DNA of 64,000 nucleotides. Source: Acidovorax defluvii. Lineage in GTDB: Bacteria > Pseudomonadota > Gammaproteobacteria > Burkholderiales > Burkholderiaceae_C. The stretch spans positions 277,753-341,752 of the forward strand of contig QLTU01000001.1 in NCBI GenBank assembly GCA_003268905.1. The letters are read 5' to 3'. A program made the translations under genes and the position numbers. Below the pieces are notes generated by a model. It had not been told where the DNA came from and searched no databases. It was given only the letters and a program-made list of their open reading frames with translations. Positions 6,618 to 16,000 of the stretch are shown here, piece by piece (position 1 is the stretch's first letter; each line of letters opens with the position of its first letter).

Positions 6618-8615
6618 TCACGCAGGCTTGATGCTGCCCGGCACGATTTTCGCGCCGTAGTCGCGCACCAGCGACTGCACGTAGGGGTCGTTCATCACGA
6701 TGTCTTCGGCCACACGCTGGCGCTCGGCGGCGGCGGCAGCGTTGCGGCGGGCGGGGCTGTCAATCACCACGCCCAGTTCCACACTGATCTGGCTGGCATG
6801 GCCCGCAGCCTCCAGTGCGGCGCGCAGGCGTTCGCGGGCCTGCGGCTGGTTGAGCGATTCGCGCTCGACGCGCAGCAGCCAGTGCCCGGCATCGCGCGCC
6901 ACCAGCTGGGACTGCAAGGCCAGTTCGCGCACCAGGGCAGAAATGGCCTCGGCCGCCACGAGCTGCTGCACCGCGCTGTGCCACACCTCGCCTTCTTCAG
7001 TGGGGGTGTAGCGTGCAGAGACGGGGATGGGCGCAGAGAGCGGCAGCGGTTGCAGCCGCTCGCCGGGCTCGGGCGATTCACGCACCGGGATAGCTACAAA
7101 TTCAGGAGCACTTTGCGCTTGTACTGATTGCGTTGAGCGTTGATTTTGTTCAAATCTTCCAGTTGTCCGCACCGGCAGCGCTGTGGTGACTGACGCAGTG
7201 GACGCCGAAGCGCCCGGCTCGTCCGAGCCCGGCCAGGGAGGCGGCTCAGAGGAGTCGGCAGACTTGGAGGATGTGTCTTGCACCAATGACGGCGCCCGCT
7301 CTGAGGCCGTTGCTGCTGGAAGCGTTTGCGCCGCAGGCACAGGTGCTGCGGCTGCCGCAAGAGCCTGCGGTGCAGGAGCCGTCACCGTTCGGACCAAATG
7401 CGTTGGCAAGGCGGCGGCAACGGTTGCGGGCACCGCCAAGACCGCCGGTGTCGGGCCGGAACGAGCCGTCTCAGGCCGCGTCAGAGTTTTTTTTTCAGCC
7501 GGTTCGCCCTGGGGCTTGAATGCCAGCAGACGCAGCAGCACCATGGTCAGCGCTGCGTATTCATCGGGCGCCAGGCCCAGCTCGCCGCGCCCATGCAGGC
7601 ACAGGCTGTAGAGCAGCTGGGTTTCATCGGCTGGCATCAGCGCGGCCAGGCGCGCGGTTTCTGCCGCTTCGGGGTCATCGGCGTCCACCGCGCCCGCCAT
7701 CTGCGGCACGGCCTGGTAAACGGCCATGCGCTGGAGCACGGCGCTCATCTCTTCCAGCGTGGAGGCGGCCGACAGGCCATTGAGGCGCAGCGTGTCCGAG
7801 GTTTCCACCACGGTTTTGCCATCGCCCTGGGCCAGCGCATCGATGAGCCGGAACACATACGAGCGATCTACCGCCCCCAGCATCTGGCGCACGGCGGCTT
7901 CCTGCAACTGGCCGCTGCCAAAGGCAATGGCCTGGTCGGTGAGCGACAGCGCATCGCGCATGGAGCCCCGCGCCGCGCGCGAGAGCAGGCGCAGGGCTTG
8001 GGGCTCGGCGGATACGTTCTCGGAGGCCAGCACCTGCGTGAGGTGCGACAGCACGGTTTCGGGCGCCATGGGGCGCAGGTTGAACTGGAGGCAGCGGCTC
8101 AGCACCGTGACTGGCACCTTTTGTGGGTCGGTCGTGGCGAGCACGAACTTGAGGTATTCCGGCGGCTCTTCGAGCGTCTTGAGCATGGCGTTGAACGCCG
8201 TGTTCGTGAGCATGTGCACTTCGTCGATCATGAAGACCTTGAAGCGGCCCTGCACCGGCTTGTAGACCGCCTGCTCCAGCAGGCTCTGCACTTCGTCCAC
8301 GCCCCGGTTCGATGCGGCATCGAGCTCGGTGTAATCGGGAAAGCGGCCACTGTCGATGTCCGTGCACGCCGAGCACACGCCACACGGCGTGGCCGTGATG
8401 CCGCCCTGCCCGTCCGGTCCCTGGCAGTTGAGCGACTTGGCAAGGATGCGCGACACCGTCGTCTTGCCCACACCGCGCGTGCCGGTGAACAGATAGGCGT
8501 GGTGCAGGCGCTGCTGCGTGAGCGCGTTGGTGAGGGCCTGCACCACATGCTCCTGCCCCACCATTTCGGTGAAATTGCGGGGGCGGTACTTGCGGGCGAG
8601 CACGATGTAGGACAT
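6618..8615 (-). CDS. dnaX: DNA polymerase III subunits tau and gamma
   Basis: The clamp-loader ATPase and replisome organiser, 665 residues as tau. The N-terminal AAA+ domain has Walker A GTRGVGKTT (about residues 43-51), a zinc module CGVCSAC, Walker B VFMIDEVHML and the arginine-finger region VLSRCLQF. The clamp-loader collar extends to about residue 365. After it comes a low-complexity Ala/Pro/Thr/Ser linker, then a C-terminal domain ending VPGSIKPA for helicase and polymerase contacts. Start is the ATG giving MSYIVLARKYRPRNF. A run of nine A at codons 374-377 is a candidate site for making the short gamma form. A copy of the dispersed repeat is translated in the linker. Confidence 0.97.
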   Translation of the reverse strand: MSYIVLARKYRPRNFTEMVGQEHVVQALTNALTQQRLHHAYLFTGTRGVGKTTVSRILAKSLNCQGPDGQGGITATPCGVCSACTDIDSGRFPDYTELDAASNRGVDEVQSLLEQAVYKPVQGRFKVFMIDEVHMLTNTAFNAMLKTLEEPPEYLKFVLATTDPQKVPVTVLSRCLQFNLRPMAPETVLSHLTQVLASENVSAEPQALRLLSRAARGSMRDALSLTDQAIAFGSGQLQEAAVRQMLGAVDRSYVFRLIDALAQGDGKTVVETSDTLRLNGLSAASTLEEMSAVLQRMAVYQAVPQMAGAVDADDPEAAETARLAALMPADETQLLYSLCLHGRGELGLAPDEYAALTMVLLRLLAFKPQGEPAEKKTLTRPETARSGPTPAVLAVPATVAAALPTHLVRTVTAPAPQALAAAAAPVPAAQTLPAATASERAPSLVQDTSSKSADSSEPPPWPGSDEPGASASTASVTTALPVRTTGRFEQNQRSTQSVQAQSAPEFVAIPVRESPEPGERLQPLPLSAPIPVSARYTPTEEGEVWHSAVQQLVAAEAISALVRELALQSQLVARDAGHWLLRVERESLNQPQARERLRAALEAAGHASQISVELGVVIDSPARRNAAAAAERQRVAEDIVMNDPYVQSLVRDYGAKIVPGSIKPA
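7090..7150. repeat. Dispersed inverted-repeat element inside dnaX
   Basis: Contains ATAGCTACAAATT, TTTGCGCTTGTAC and GCGTTGAGCGTTG, matching the family pattern ATAGCT - GCGCTTGT - AAGCGC with divergence. It is translated in frame as part of the tau linker (VQAQSAPEFVAI). Confidence 0.45.
7487..7495 (-). other. A9 slippery run in dnaX, candidate frameshift/slippage site for gamma
   Basis: On the coding strand the reading is GAA AAA AAA ACT at codons 374-377, just after the collar domain. Adding one A (or a -1 ribosomal shift) gives Asn-Ser-Asp-Ala-Ala then TGA, a product of about 381 residues. Losing one A gives Leu then TGA. Both alternative frames therefore stop almost at once, at the expected gamma boundary. 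Confidence 0.6.
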
Positions 8616-8872
8616 GCCGGCGATTCTACGGCCCATGACCCCTTGGGTTTTGGTGCGGCTCCCCGCAACCTCTTACGCCTTCCGCCACCCGACACTGGCG
8701 CGCAATATGCAAGGGATGCCGCGCATGGGCCGCCTCGCCGCGGCGACTTCGTCCCCCTTCCCCTGCGAAGCGCGAGAAAAAGGGCTGAAGACTGCGGCCC
8801 CGAGCCTGCCTGGACAGCCTGAAGATCCCCGCCTCTGGCGGCGGGCACCGAACGGCGCAGCCATTCAGGGGG

Positions 8873-8878
8873 TAGAAT
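8873..8878 (+). promoter_or_regulatory. -10 box of ffs (TAGAAT)
   Basis: TAGAAT ends seven bases before the inferred first base of the SRP RNA at about 8886, the proper spacing for a -10 element. No strong -35 is visible at 17 bases upstream. Confidence 0.6.
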
Positions 8879-8885
8879 CTCATCC

Positions 8886-8981
8886 TGACGGGCCTCCCCG
8901 CATGGTGAAGCGGCCAACCGGGTCAGGTGGGGAACCAAGCAGCCCTAACTGTGGAGCCAGTGCCGGGGGTAAGGCTCGTCA
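8886..8981 (+). ncRNA. ffs: Signal recognition particle RNA, small (4.5S) type
   Basis: The RNA scaffold of SRP with the Ffh protein, targeting inner-membrane proteins co-translationally. The diagnostic tip GGTCAGGTGGGGAACCAAGC (8921-8940), continuing AGCCC, holds the GGAA tetraloop and the asymmetric internal loop bound by Ffh. The ends TGACGGGCCT (8886-8895) and AGGCTCGTCA (8972-8981) pair over ten positions with one G-U, which sets both boundaries at about 96 nucleotides. It lies divergently beside dnaX. Confidence 0.93.
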
Positions 8982-9046
8982 ACTTATTTCAGATAATGCG
9001 ACAGGCAGGGTTGCCCAAACCCTGACGCCACCACACAACCGACGAG

Positions 9047-9268
9047 GTGCCCGTGTTCGCAGACAACTTCAATCCCCTGGCGGCCCTGGCCGTTGCCAAG
9101 TGCCCCCGCTGCCACGCCACAGGGCTGGTGGAAATCGACGGAGAAGCCCATGACAAGGCGCCGGAGACCGACAAGCATCAAGCCAAGTTTCACGTCAATG
9201 CCAGTCTCTACGCACAGTGTCCGGCCTGCGGCCTGGTCGGCGAGTGGCCCGGAATGAGTGACCATTGA
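9047..9268 (+). CDS. Small zinc-ribbon protein, function unknown
   Basis: A 73-residue protein with two CxxC pairs: KCPRCHATG near residue 18 and AQCPACG near residue 57. Between them lies an acidic/basic stretch, an arrangement consistent with one zinc ribbon. The start is a GTG (9047), or another GTG at 9053; no ATG is available before the first Cys pair. I do not recognise the family. It ends five bases before the transpeptidase ATG and may be co-transcribed with it. Confidence 0.6.
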   Translation: MPVFADNFNPLAALAVAKCPRCHATGLVEIDGEAHDKAPETDKHQAKFHVNASLYAQCPACGLVGEWPGMSDH

Positions 9269-9273
9269 CAACG

Positions 9274-10887
9274 ATGCGTCGTGTTTGCAGCCCCTTGCTG
9301 GTTATTTCGTCCGCCTTGCCCCGCTGCCCTGGAACCCCTGCGAATCTGCGCACAGCGTTGCTGGCGCTATGGCTGGCAGTGTTCCCCCCCATGCTGGGCG
9401 CCACACCCTGGCTGGTGGATGGGCGCCCCGCGCCCGCCGCGCAGCAGGCCGTGAACATGCTGGCGGCGGCCGCCGCCGAAGGTCTTCAACCCGAGGATTA
9501 CCAGGCCGCATGGCTGGCACAGGCCGTGGCGGGGGCGGCCCAGGGCCCCGCGTTGGGTGCTGATGCTGCGCTGCAGCTCGAAGACGCGCTCACCACCGCC
9601 GTGCAGAGCTACCTCAGTGACCTGCGCTCGGGTCGGATCGATCCGCGCCAGATTCACCAGAACTACACCCCCACAGCGCTCCCGGTCTCCGCGCCCGCCA
9701 CTGCCGTGCAGGAAGCTATCGCGCCGCCCCCCGCACTGGCCGATGCCGTGCGTGCGGCCACACCCAAGGTGCCGCTGTATGCCAGCCTGCGCGGCGAGCT
9801 GGCCCGCTACCGGGCCCTGGGCAATCCTGCCGCCTGGGACACGCCCCTGCCGCCGCTGCCAGGCCGCAAGCTCGAACCCGGCCAGGCCTGGGCGGGCCTT
9901 GCGCAGTTGACGCAGCGCCTGGTGGTGCTGGGGGACCTGCCACCGGACGCACAGCCCCCCGCCCTCTACGACGAAGCATTGCAAAACGGCGTAAAGGCCT
10001 TTCAGGAGCGCCACGCCCTGGCCACCGACGGCGTGATCGGCAAGGGCACGCTGGATGCACTGGCCGTTTCGCCCGCAGCCCGCGCACACCAGATTGCGCT
10101 GGCCATGGAGCGCCTGCGCTGGACGCCCCTGCTGCGCGGTCCACGCATGATCGTGGTCAACATCCCCGAGTTCATGCTGCGCGCCTACGAGGTGCAAGAC
10201 GGCCGGGTATCGCTGCAACTGGCCATGAAGGTGATCGTGGGCAAGGCCCTGGACACCCGCACGCCCCTGTTTGACGAGGACATGCGCTTCATCGAATTCA
10301 GCCCCTACTGGAACATTCCGCCGTCCATCGCGCGCAGCGAAACCATTCCCCGGCTGCGGCGCGACCCCGGCTATCTTCAGCAGCAAGGCATGGAGTTTGT
10401 GGGCGCCAATGGGCAGGTGCACACCACGCTGGCAGCCGAGCACCTGGACGCCGTGCTGCGCGGGCAGATGCGCATCCGCCAGCGTCCCGGGCCAAAAAAC
10501 GCGCTGGGCGACATCAAGTTCGTGTTTCCCAACAACAACCATATTTACCTGCACCACACGCCCGCGCCGCTGCTGTTCCAGCGCGACCGGCGGGATTTCA
10601 GCCATGGCTGCATCCGCATCGAAGACCCTGTGGCGCTCGCCCGGTTTGTGTTGCACAACGATCCTGCCTGGCCCGAACCACGCATCCGCGAGGCCATGGC
10701 CCGTGGCCAGTCGGCCACGCTGCGCCTGGCCGATCCGCTGCCTGTGGTGATTGCCTACAGCACCGCCATCGTCAAGCAGGGAAAGACACACTTCTTTGCC
10801 GACCTGTACGGCCAGGACAAGTTGCTCGACCGGGCCCTGCGCCAGCAGTCCGAACAGCGTCGCCTGCGCGCCAGGCCCGGCCTGTGA
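9274..10887 (+). CDS. YcbB-like L,D-transpeptidase
   Basis: Forms meso-DAP to meso-DAP (3-3) crosslinks in peptidoglycan or attaches proteins to it. The 537-residue protein has an N-terminal membrane anchor or signal segment (TALLALWLAVFPPMLGATPW) and a scaffold region of about residues 60-250. A peptidoglycan-binding motif follows (VKAFQERHALATDGVIGKGT), then a YkuD catalytic domain. The active-site block is DFSHGCIRIEDPVALARFVL, with the catalytic Cys and preceding His. Length is somewhat below E. coli YcbB (615). The next gene is YcbK-like, the same pair as in E. coli ycbB-ycbK. Confidence 0.9.
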   Translation: MRRVCSPLLVISSALPRCPGTPANLRTALLALWLAVFPPMLGATPWLVDGRPAPAAQQAVNMLAAAAAEGLQPEDYQAAWLAQAVAGAAQGPALGADAALQLEDALTTAVQSYLSDLRSGRIDPRQIHQNYTPTALPVSAPATAVQEAIAPPPALADAVRAATPKVPLYASLRGELARYRALGNPAAWDTPLPPLPGRKLEPGQAWAGLAQLTQRLVVLGDLPPDAQPPALYDEALQNGVKAFQERHALATDGVIGKGTLDALAVSPAARAHQIALAMERLRWTPLLRGPRMIVVNIPEFMLRAYEVQDGRVSLQLAMKVIVGKALDTRTPLFDEDMRFIEFSPYWNIPPSIARSETIPRLRRDPGYLQQQGMEFVGANGQVHTTLAAEHLDAVLRGQMRIRQRPGPKNALGDIKFVFPNNNHIYLHHTPAPLLFQRDRRDFSHGCIRIEDPVALARFVLHNDPAWPEPRIREAMARGQSATLRLADPLPVVIAYSTAIVKQGKTHFFADLYGQDKLLDRALRQQSEQRRLRARPGL

Positions 10888-10936
10888 GCCACTGCACAAT
10901 GTACAAACAGGTTTCACCGATTTTTTGGGACATGCC

Positions 10937-11503
10937 ATGACACAGCCTCTTGCCCCCCTGAAACCCGGCCGTCGCCATTTCCTGGGCACGGGCGGCCGCT
11001 GGCTGATGACCGGGGCCCTGCTGCCGCTGGCGCAGCCCGCCCTGGCCAGCCTGCCCGGTGCGCGCAGCCTGGCGTTTGACCACACCCACACCAGCGAACG
11101 CCTGGCCCTCGTGTATGCGCTGGGCGAGCAGTTTCTGCCCGAGGCGTTGACCAGTCTCAACCACTTCCTGCGCGACCATTACAGTGGCGAGGCGGGCCTG
11201 ATGGACCCCCGGTTGTTCCACCTGCTGCACCAGATCCGCCAGGAATTGCGGGTGCAGCAGCCGTTCCAGGTGATCTCCGGCTACCGCAGCCCTGCGACCA
11301 ACCACACCCTGCGCACCACGCGGGGCGGTGGTGTGGCCAAGCGCAGCCTGCATATGGACGGCAAGGCCATCGACGTGCGCCTGCCCGGCGTGCCGCTGGC
11401 CGACTTGCGCGATGCGGCGCTGTCGCTGGGCATGGGCGGCGTGGGGTTTTACCCCCGCGAGCAGTTCGTGCATGTGGACACGGGCCCGGTGCGCCGCTGG
11501 TAG
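10937..11503 (+). CDS. YcbK-like DUF882/peptidase M15 family protein
   Basis: A 188-residue exported protein with a twin-arginine-type signal (RRHFLGTGGRW, then a hydrophobic run ending PALAS). The mature part matches the M15_2/DUF882 fold. SLHMDGKAIDVRLPG supplies the His and Asp zinc ligands, and EQFVHVDTG supplies the second His. Members are related to D-Ala-D-Ala carboxypeptidases and murein endopeptidases. Location after the L,D-transpeptidase supports a cell-wall role. The ATG at 10937 is chosen because it keeps the Arg-Arg motif at residues 13-14. Confidence 0.88.
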   Translation: MTQPLAPLKPGRRHFLGTGGRWLMTGALLPLAQPALASLPGARSLAFDHTHTSERLALVYALGEQFLPEALTSLNHFLRDHYSGEAGLMDPRLFHLLHQIRQELRVQQPFQVISGYRSPATNHTLRTTRGGGVAKRSLHMDGKAIDVRLPGVPLADLRDAALSLGMGGVGFYPREQFVHVDTGPVRRW

Positions 11504-11620
11504 GCCTGGTCGCCAGTCCCATCAACGGCTCCACGCGGTTGTGTCAGGCCCGAGCTGACTGCGCCTGCGATGGCCCCGCCCGGCACCGGTGCGGGCGCAT
11601 CGTCTGTCCCCCGCATCGAA

Positions 11621-11677
11621 TGCTATATTTTTAATAGCTATTAGCGCTTTACCATCAAGCGCCAGAGCCCAAAAACG
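11621..11677. repeat. Dispersed inverted-repeat element at the 3' end of the flavoprotein gene
   Basis: Reads TGCTATATTTTTAATAGCTA, then TTAGCGCTTT, then ATCAAGCGCCAGAGCC: a clear copy of the family. The element covers the last codons and the TGA stop (11655-11657) of the minus-strand flavoprotein gene. Confidence 0.7.
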
Positions 11678-13007
11678 CCAAAACTCCGCGCCCTGCCTGC
11701 ACGCCGCTGGCCAGACTGGCTGTGAGCAGGTAACCACCGGTGGGCGCCTCCCAGTCGAGCATTTCGCCGGCGCAGAACACGCCGGGCGCGGCAGTGGCCA
11801 TCAGGTGCTCATCCAGCGCCTCGAACGCCACACCGCCCGCCGTGCTGATGGCCTCGTCCAGCGGACGGGTGGCCACCACGGTGATGGGCAATGCCTTGAT
11901 CGCGTGGGCCAGCGCCACCGGGTCGTTCATGCCGTCCTTGCCCAGGTGTTCGTACAAAACGCCCGCCTTGATGCCATCCAGCCCCAGACGGCTCTTGAGG
12001 TGGCTGGACAGCGAGCGTGAGCCACGCGGGTGGCGCACCTCGACCAGCACACGCTCGGGGCTGTGGTCGGGCAACAGATCCAGATGGAACGTGGCGTGGC
12101 CATGGGCCTCGATCTCGTCGCGCAGCAACTGCGATGCGGCATAGACCAGGCTGCCCTCCACCCCCGTGGCCGTAACGACAAACTCGCCCCGCCGGTTGAA
12201 GCTGCGGCCCTGGCTGTCGGTGAAGCTGAGCGCCACGGTCTTGAAAGGCTGGCCGACAAAACGCTCGGCAAAATGCGGCGACCAGCCCACTGCGGGTGTG
12301 GGCGTGCGGCCGATCAGCTCCTGAAAAAACGCACGGCGGGTTTCACCCACGGGCGCATCAGCCCGCAACACATCAAAGCCACAGTTGGACGGACGCAGCG
12401 GCGCCACGGCCACGCCGCGCTGTGCCAGCAGCGGCACCCAGGCGCCGTCGGACCCCAGGCGTGCCCAGCTGCCACCCCCCAGCGCCAGCACCACCGCCCT
12501 GGCCGTCACCTGCACCTCGCCTGCAGACGCGGCAAAACGCAACGCACCGCCATCGGCCCAACCCAGCCAGCGGTGGCGCATGTGGAACTGCACACCCTGC
12601 GCGCGCAGGCGCTGCAGCCAGGCGCGCAGCAGGGGCGCGGCCTTCATGTCGGCCGGGAACACGCGGCCCGATGTGCCCACGAAGGTTTCCACCCCCAGCC
12701 CCTGCGCCCAGGCCCGCACCTCGGGGCCACCAAACGCCCGGATCAGCGGCTCGATCTGCGGCTGGCGCCCGGCATAGCGGCTGGCAAAAGGCTCATGCGG
12801 CTCGGAATGCGTGAGATTGAGCCCGCCCTTGCCCGCCAGCAAAAACTTGCGGCCCACCGAGGGCATGGCATCGAACAGGTGCACGGCCACACCGGCCTGC
12901 GCCAGCACCTCGGCCGCCATCAGCCCTGCCGGGCCGCCGCCCACGATGGCGACGTCGCAGCGCAGATGGGAGGCCACATCAGGAGTCAGGTCGGAAGGAG
13001 CATTCAT
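11655..13007 (-). CDS. TIGR03862/HI0933-type flavoprotein oxidoreductase
   Basis: A 450-residue FAD-dependent protein. The N-terminal dinucleotide-binding motif CDVAIVGGGPAGLMAAEVLA is followed by the family block VGRKFLLAGKGGLNLTHSEP. A second flavin contact lies near the C-terminus (GVFCAGEMLDWEAPTGGYLL). These place it in the HI0933/aminoacetone-oxidase-like family, whose physiological substrate is not established. Start at the ATG 13005-13007 is supported by GGAAGG-like purines upstream on the minus strand only weakly. The final residues LGSGA and the stop come from a dispersed repeat, so the C-terminus may be newer than the rest. Confidence 0.85.
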   Translation of the reverse strand: MNAPSDLTPDVASHLRCDVAIVGGGPAGLMAAEVLAQAGVAVHLFDAMPSVGRKFLLAGKGGLNLTHSEPHEPFASRYAGRQPQIEPLIRAFGGPEVRAWAQGLGVETFVGTSGRVFPADMKAAPLLRAWLQRLRAQGVQFHMRHRWLGWADGGALRFAASAGEVQVTARAVVLALGGGSWARLGSDGAWVPLLAQRGVAVAPLRPSNCGFDVLRADAPVGETRRAFFQELIGRTPTPAVGWSPHFAERFVGQPFKTVALSFTDSQGRSFNRRGEFVVTATGVEGSLVYAASQLLRDEIEAHGHATFHLDLLPDHSPERVLVEVRHPRGSRSLSSHLKSRLGLDGIKAGVLYEHLGKDGMNDPVALAHAIKALPITVVATRPLDEAISTAGGVAFEALDEHLMATAAPGVFCAGEMLDWEAPTGGYLLTASLASGVQAGRGVLAFLGSGA

Positions 13008-13043
13008 GAGAAAACCTTTGAATCATTCGAAAACGCGCAGCGT

Positions 13044-16000
13044 TCAGAACAGCGAGCCCTGAACAGCGCTCTGAGATGGGCCACCACCTGCGCCGTCCAT
13101 GCCGGGCGCGGCCGGTGGCGCGTGTGTGGATGCCGCCGCAGTGGACTGCGCAGCGGGGGCGAGAGTATGCCGCACGCTCCCCGCCCCCTGCCCGGTGCCC
13201 GCCACCAGGGCACCCTCGTCGGCGGGGCCGGCATCGCCATGCACGCGCACCATGCGCCCGTCGCCCGTCAGAAAGGCTGCCCACACGCGCTCGCCAGGAA
13301 CTTGCCCCGACACCGCCGCACGGTAGCGCTGCAACTGGGCCATCAAAGCGGGCTGGCGCTCGGGCTCGGCGGCACTTTTGTAGTCCAGCACCCACCAGCC
13401 CGCGCGCTCGGGCGGCTGGTGGCAGTGCACCAGGCGGTCGATGCGCAGGCTTTGGCCCTGGTAGCGCAGCGGGGCTTCGTTGATGGTGGTGTCCACCATG
13501 GTGGCATCCCAGGCCCAGGCGCCCTCGCCCGCCAGAATGCGCTGGGCGGTCTGGGCGGCAATGCGCGCTGCGCCCACGGTGATGTCAAAGTCCTGCGCCA
13601 GCCGCGCCACGCGGGCCGCGGGCCAGCCCTGGCTGCGCAGGTCGGCCAGCGGGGCCCCCGCTACACCGGCCTGCTCCAGCAACTGGTGCATGGCCTCGCC
13701 CAGGCGTGATGATGGGGTGGACAGGGATGCCCCGGAGTCGGCCGCATCCAAGCCTTCGTCCACACCCTCGGCCACGGCACGGGGTGCGGCACGCAAGTGC
13801 GCCGGGAGCACGGGCAGCTCGGCCAGGGTGAAATGGTCGTGCGCCCCGCTGGCAACCGCATCACCGTCGCCGCCAGGCACCTCAGCCGCGCCCGCCACGC
13901 CCAGCACCTGCGCATCCGCCAGCAGCGGCTCCAGCCGGTTCCACCAACTGCCCGGCGCTGACACGCTGGGCAACACGGACGACAGCGCCAGGCAGTGTTT
14001 GGCGCGCGTCATGGCCACGTAGAGCATGTTGAGTTCTTCGCGCTGGCGGGCTTGCTGCTCAGCGGCCAAGGCGGCTTCGGCGCTGGGCGGCGGGCTGGAT
14101 TCACTGGCCAGAAAGACAAAGCCTGCGGGTTCGGTCTTTTCGCCGGGCCAATCGACCAGCACGCCCATGGTCTCGGCCTTTTGCGGGCGGGTGTCGGTGT
14201 CCAGCAGCAGCACGCAGCGCGCCTCCAGCCCCTTGGCGCCGTGCACGGTGAGCAGGCGCACCGCCTGCGCATCCACCCGGCCGGGCGCGCGCACGCCACC
14301 TTTTTTCATGGCGCGCACGAAGGCGTAGGGCGTGAGGTAGCGGCCGCCATCGTACTGCAGCGCGGCTGACAGCAGCGCGCGCAGATTGGCCAGCACCGCC
14401 ATGCGCTGCGCCGCCGGGGCGGCGGCGGCAAAGCGGGCCAGCACGTCGCCATGCTGGTAGATGGTGTGCAGTGCGTCGTGCGGCGGCAGGGTATCCACCC
14501 AGGCCTTGTATTGAGCCAAATTGGCCGCTAGCGCTTGTGTATCAAGCGCTAGTAGCTCACTTTTTAGAAGCAAATCAAACCAACTGCTGCCTGCGTGCTC
14601 AGGCTGGCGGCGCAGCGCGGCCAGCGCCACGAGGGCGTCGTCGCCTAGGCCGAACAGCGGCGACTTGAGCGCGCGGGCCAGCGACAGGTCGTGCCCAGTG
14701 GACACCAGCGCATCGAGCAGCGCCACCACATCCTGCACCTCGGGTGCGTCGAACAGGTCGGCTTTTTCGGGCTGCACGCAGGGAAGGTGAAGCGCGCGCA
14801 AGGCATCCTGCATGGCGGCGAGCCGGTCGCGCTTGCGGGCCAGCACCAGCACTTCGTTGGGCGGCGTGCCGGCGGCGATCTGCGCCGCCACCCACGCAGC
14901 GGCCTGCGTGCATTCGCGCATGCGCTGGGTTTCTTCGGCCTCGTGACGCGGCTCGGTCAGGCTGTCGCGCCAGGCCAACGGGTCGGCGCTGCCACCACCG
15001 GCGCTATCCGGGGGCAGGATGGCGGGCAGGCGCAGCAACACGCCGGGGTCTGTGGATTCGGTGGTGTGATCGCGGAACCCACTGGTCTCGCCCTGCGCCT
15101 GGGCCGCGCCCATCACGTGGTTCACGGCGGCGATCACGCCCGTCGCGTTGCGGCGCGTGTGGTCACAGCTGAGCAGGTCGCCACCCAGCCCGTCACGCAC
15201 AAAAGCCTGTGCGGCAATGAACACCTGTGGCTCGGCACGGCGAAAGCGGTAGATGCTTTGCTTGGGGTCGCCCACGATGAACACACTGGGCGGCTTCTGG
15301 CCACTGGCGCCGCCGCCCGAGCCCGCATAGCCAGACAGCCACGCATGCAGCGCCTGCCATTGCAGCGGGTTGGTGTCCTGAAACTCATCCACCAGCAGGT
15401 GGCGGATGCGCGCATCCAGCCGCTCTTGCACCCAGCCCGAGAGGATCGGGTCAGCCAGCATGACCAGCGCGGTGCGCTCCACATCGTTCATGTCCACCCA
15501 GCCGTGCTGGTGCTTGACGGCGGCAAACTCTGCAATCAGGCAGCGCGCGAGCCGGGCCATGCGCTGCTGGTGCTGCCAGGCGTCGTGCTGGCGGCGCGCG
15601 GTGAGCAGGCGCTGCAGCTCGGGCTCGGCCTCCTGCGCGGCGGGGAATTTTTCGAGGTTCTTGGAAAGGCGGTCTTCCTTGGCGACGAACATGGCCTTGC
15701 GCAACAGATCGAGGCGCAGGTTCAGGTCGCTACAGGCCAGCGCATCGATGATGGCGTCGGCCGCCTTTTGCGGCGTCTTGTTGGACTCGGCCCCCAGCGC
15801 CTTGGCGCGGGCCAGCCAGCGCTGGTGGCAGGCGTCGCTCTGCAGCGCGTCGGCGGGCTCGTTGAAAGCGGCCAGTTCCGGGCAGTGCACCTGGAACGGC
15901 GGCACCGAGGCATCGACCACACCCGCCCCATCGGCCAGGTCAAACTCCACCCGCTTGGACAGCGCCGCTGCCAGCGCCTTGTGGGTTTGCGAACGGCCAT

